Positions 63,697 to 64,000 of a DNA stretch of 64,000 nt are shown here, piece by piece (within the stretch, counting starts at the first letter, position 1; each line of letters begins with the position of its first letter). The stretch is taken from the NCBI GenBank assembly GCA_017550105.1, contig JAFYLQ010000064.1, forward strand, positions 1 to 64,000, given 5' to 3'. The stretch comes from Clostridia bacterium (GTDB taxonomy: Bacteria > Bacillota > Clostridia > Oscillospirales > Acutalibacteraceae). Under the pieces are notes generated by a model. The model searched no databases and was not told where the DNA came from. It saw nothing but the letters and a program-made list of their open reading frames with translations. The position numbers and the translations under genes were made by a program.

Positions 63697-63731
63697 TTAT
63701 AAAACCCTGTTCACCAATGGCAAACAGGGTT
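63697..63731 (-). terminator. Terminator of the edge kinase gene
   Basis: AACCCTGTT/AACAGGGTT stem (63703-63711 with 63722-63730) between the two minus-strand genes, with a U-rich tail. Confidence 0.75.
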
Positions 63732-63738
63732 CTTGTAT

Positions 63739-64000
63739 TTATCTTTTCTTTTTGTGATGTCTGCTTCCGTAGTAGTAGGATGAGCCATAATATCCGCCGT
63801 AACGGTTTGAGAAATAGCCACCTGCTTTTTCAGTAGCAATCTTAAGTGTACCTGTACCTGCACGGTTGTAGATGCAACCCATAATGTCAGCCTTAGTTGT
63901 TAAAATGTCACTTAAAGCGTACTCAATCTGGGGAATAGCAACTCTTTCCTCTGCGGCAACGAATACCATTGAATCCACGTAGTTTGCAACAATGGCCGCG
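63739..64000 (-). CDS. C-terminus of a BY-kinase/MinD-like P-loop protein (partial)
   Basis: The frame is open to the right edge of the window, so the N-terminus, including any Walker motifs, is missing. Visible sequence AAIVANYVDSMVFVAAEERV, QIEYALSDILTTKADIMGC and IYNRAGTGTLKIATEKAGG matches the end of CpsD/YwqD-type kinases. The tail carries a tyrosine cluster, YGGYYGSSYYYGSRHH, as in autophosphorylating kinases. If complete, this is a third such protein in the window. The terminator follows its stop. Confidence 0.75.
   Translation of the reverse strand, partial: AAIVANYVDSMVFVAAEERVAIPQIEYALSDILTTKADIMGCIYNRAGTGTLKIATEKAGGYFSNRYGGYYGSSYYYGSRHHKKKR

Overview
The window looks like a chromosomal segment of a low-to-mid GC, spore-forming member of the Clostridia (Firmicutes), most like a gut Oscillospirales-type genome. 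Sequence grounds: Shine-Dalgarno sites of the AGGAGG type before almost every gene, consensus sigma-A promoters with A/T spacers, an alpha/beta-type small acid-soluble spore protein, a glmU-like/pth/mfd gene order typical of Firmicutes, a type III glutamine synthetase, a dockerin-type repeat and host-glycan mannosidases. The family-level placement is inference. I see no prophage, insertion sequence, CRISPR array or rRNA operon.

Layout. 1-430: minus-strand tRNA-Ala(GGC) and small tandem repeats. 431-2302: secreted alpha/beta-hydrolase-like protein. 2359-5988: minus operon mgtE, metallophosphoesterase, glycerophosphodiesterase, with an attenuator-like mgtE leader carrying a 33-codon ORF and an intrinsic terminator. 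6052-13330: exported proteins and an inositol/sugar-type Gfo/Idh/MocA plus two TIM-barrel epimerases. 13475-22709: mannoside region with two GH38 proteins, a GPH-family symporter and a HAD phosphatase; a GH125 exo-mannosidase lies separately at 48789. 22837-31255: housekeeping plus-strand run nth, solute-binding lipoprotein, vanZ-like, glmU-type acyltransferase, pth, mfd, TSCPD protein, mtnN-type nucleosidase. 31305-33900: candidate structured RNA, then metA and metY for methionine synthesis through O-acetylhomoserine. 33926-37244: dockerin-CAP protein, a second metallophosphoesterase, an M29 aminopeptidase. 37398-46517: two divergent operons, described below. 46612-63686: sasp, DUF2752, Fe-alcohol dehydrogenase, GH125, aspartate kinase, an overlapping Na/Pi transporter-pseudouridine synthase-DUF554-GNAT operon, PRTase, ligA, paired chromate-transporter halves with glnN, hflX. 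The right edge cuts a third tyrosine-kinase-type gene.

The most interesting area is 37398-46517. From a 227-bp intergenic region with promoters facing both ways, one operon runs left (nucleotidyltransferase, Ig-like anchored protein, two Wzz/BY-kinase fusions with Tyr-rich tails, a second Ig-like protein). The other runs right (PqqD-like carrier, radical SAM/SPASM enzyme, a 107-aa peptide with three Cys, an HPr-kinase-like protein apparently split by a -1 frame change, an S26 peptidase of the Ser-His type). The gene set resembles lasso-peptide tailoring (kinase plus nucleotidyltransferase plus PqqD), but a radical SAM enzyme is present and no cyclase is seen. I read it as a candidate uncharacterised RiPP or peptide-maturation system coupled to a surface-polymer control module.

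Intergenic DNA holds a family of interspersed repeat modules, including a perfect 50-bp duplicate and a set of short REP-like palindromes.
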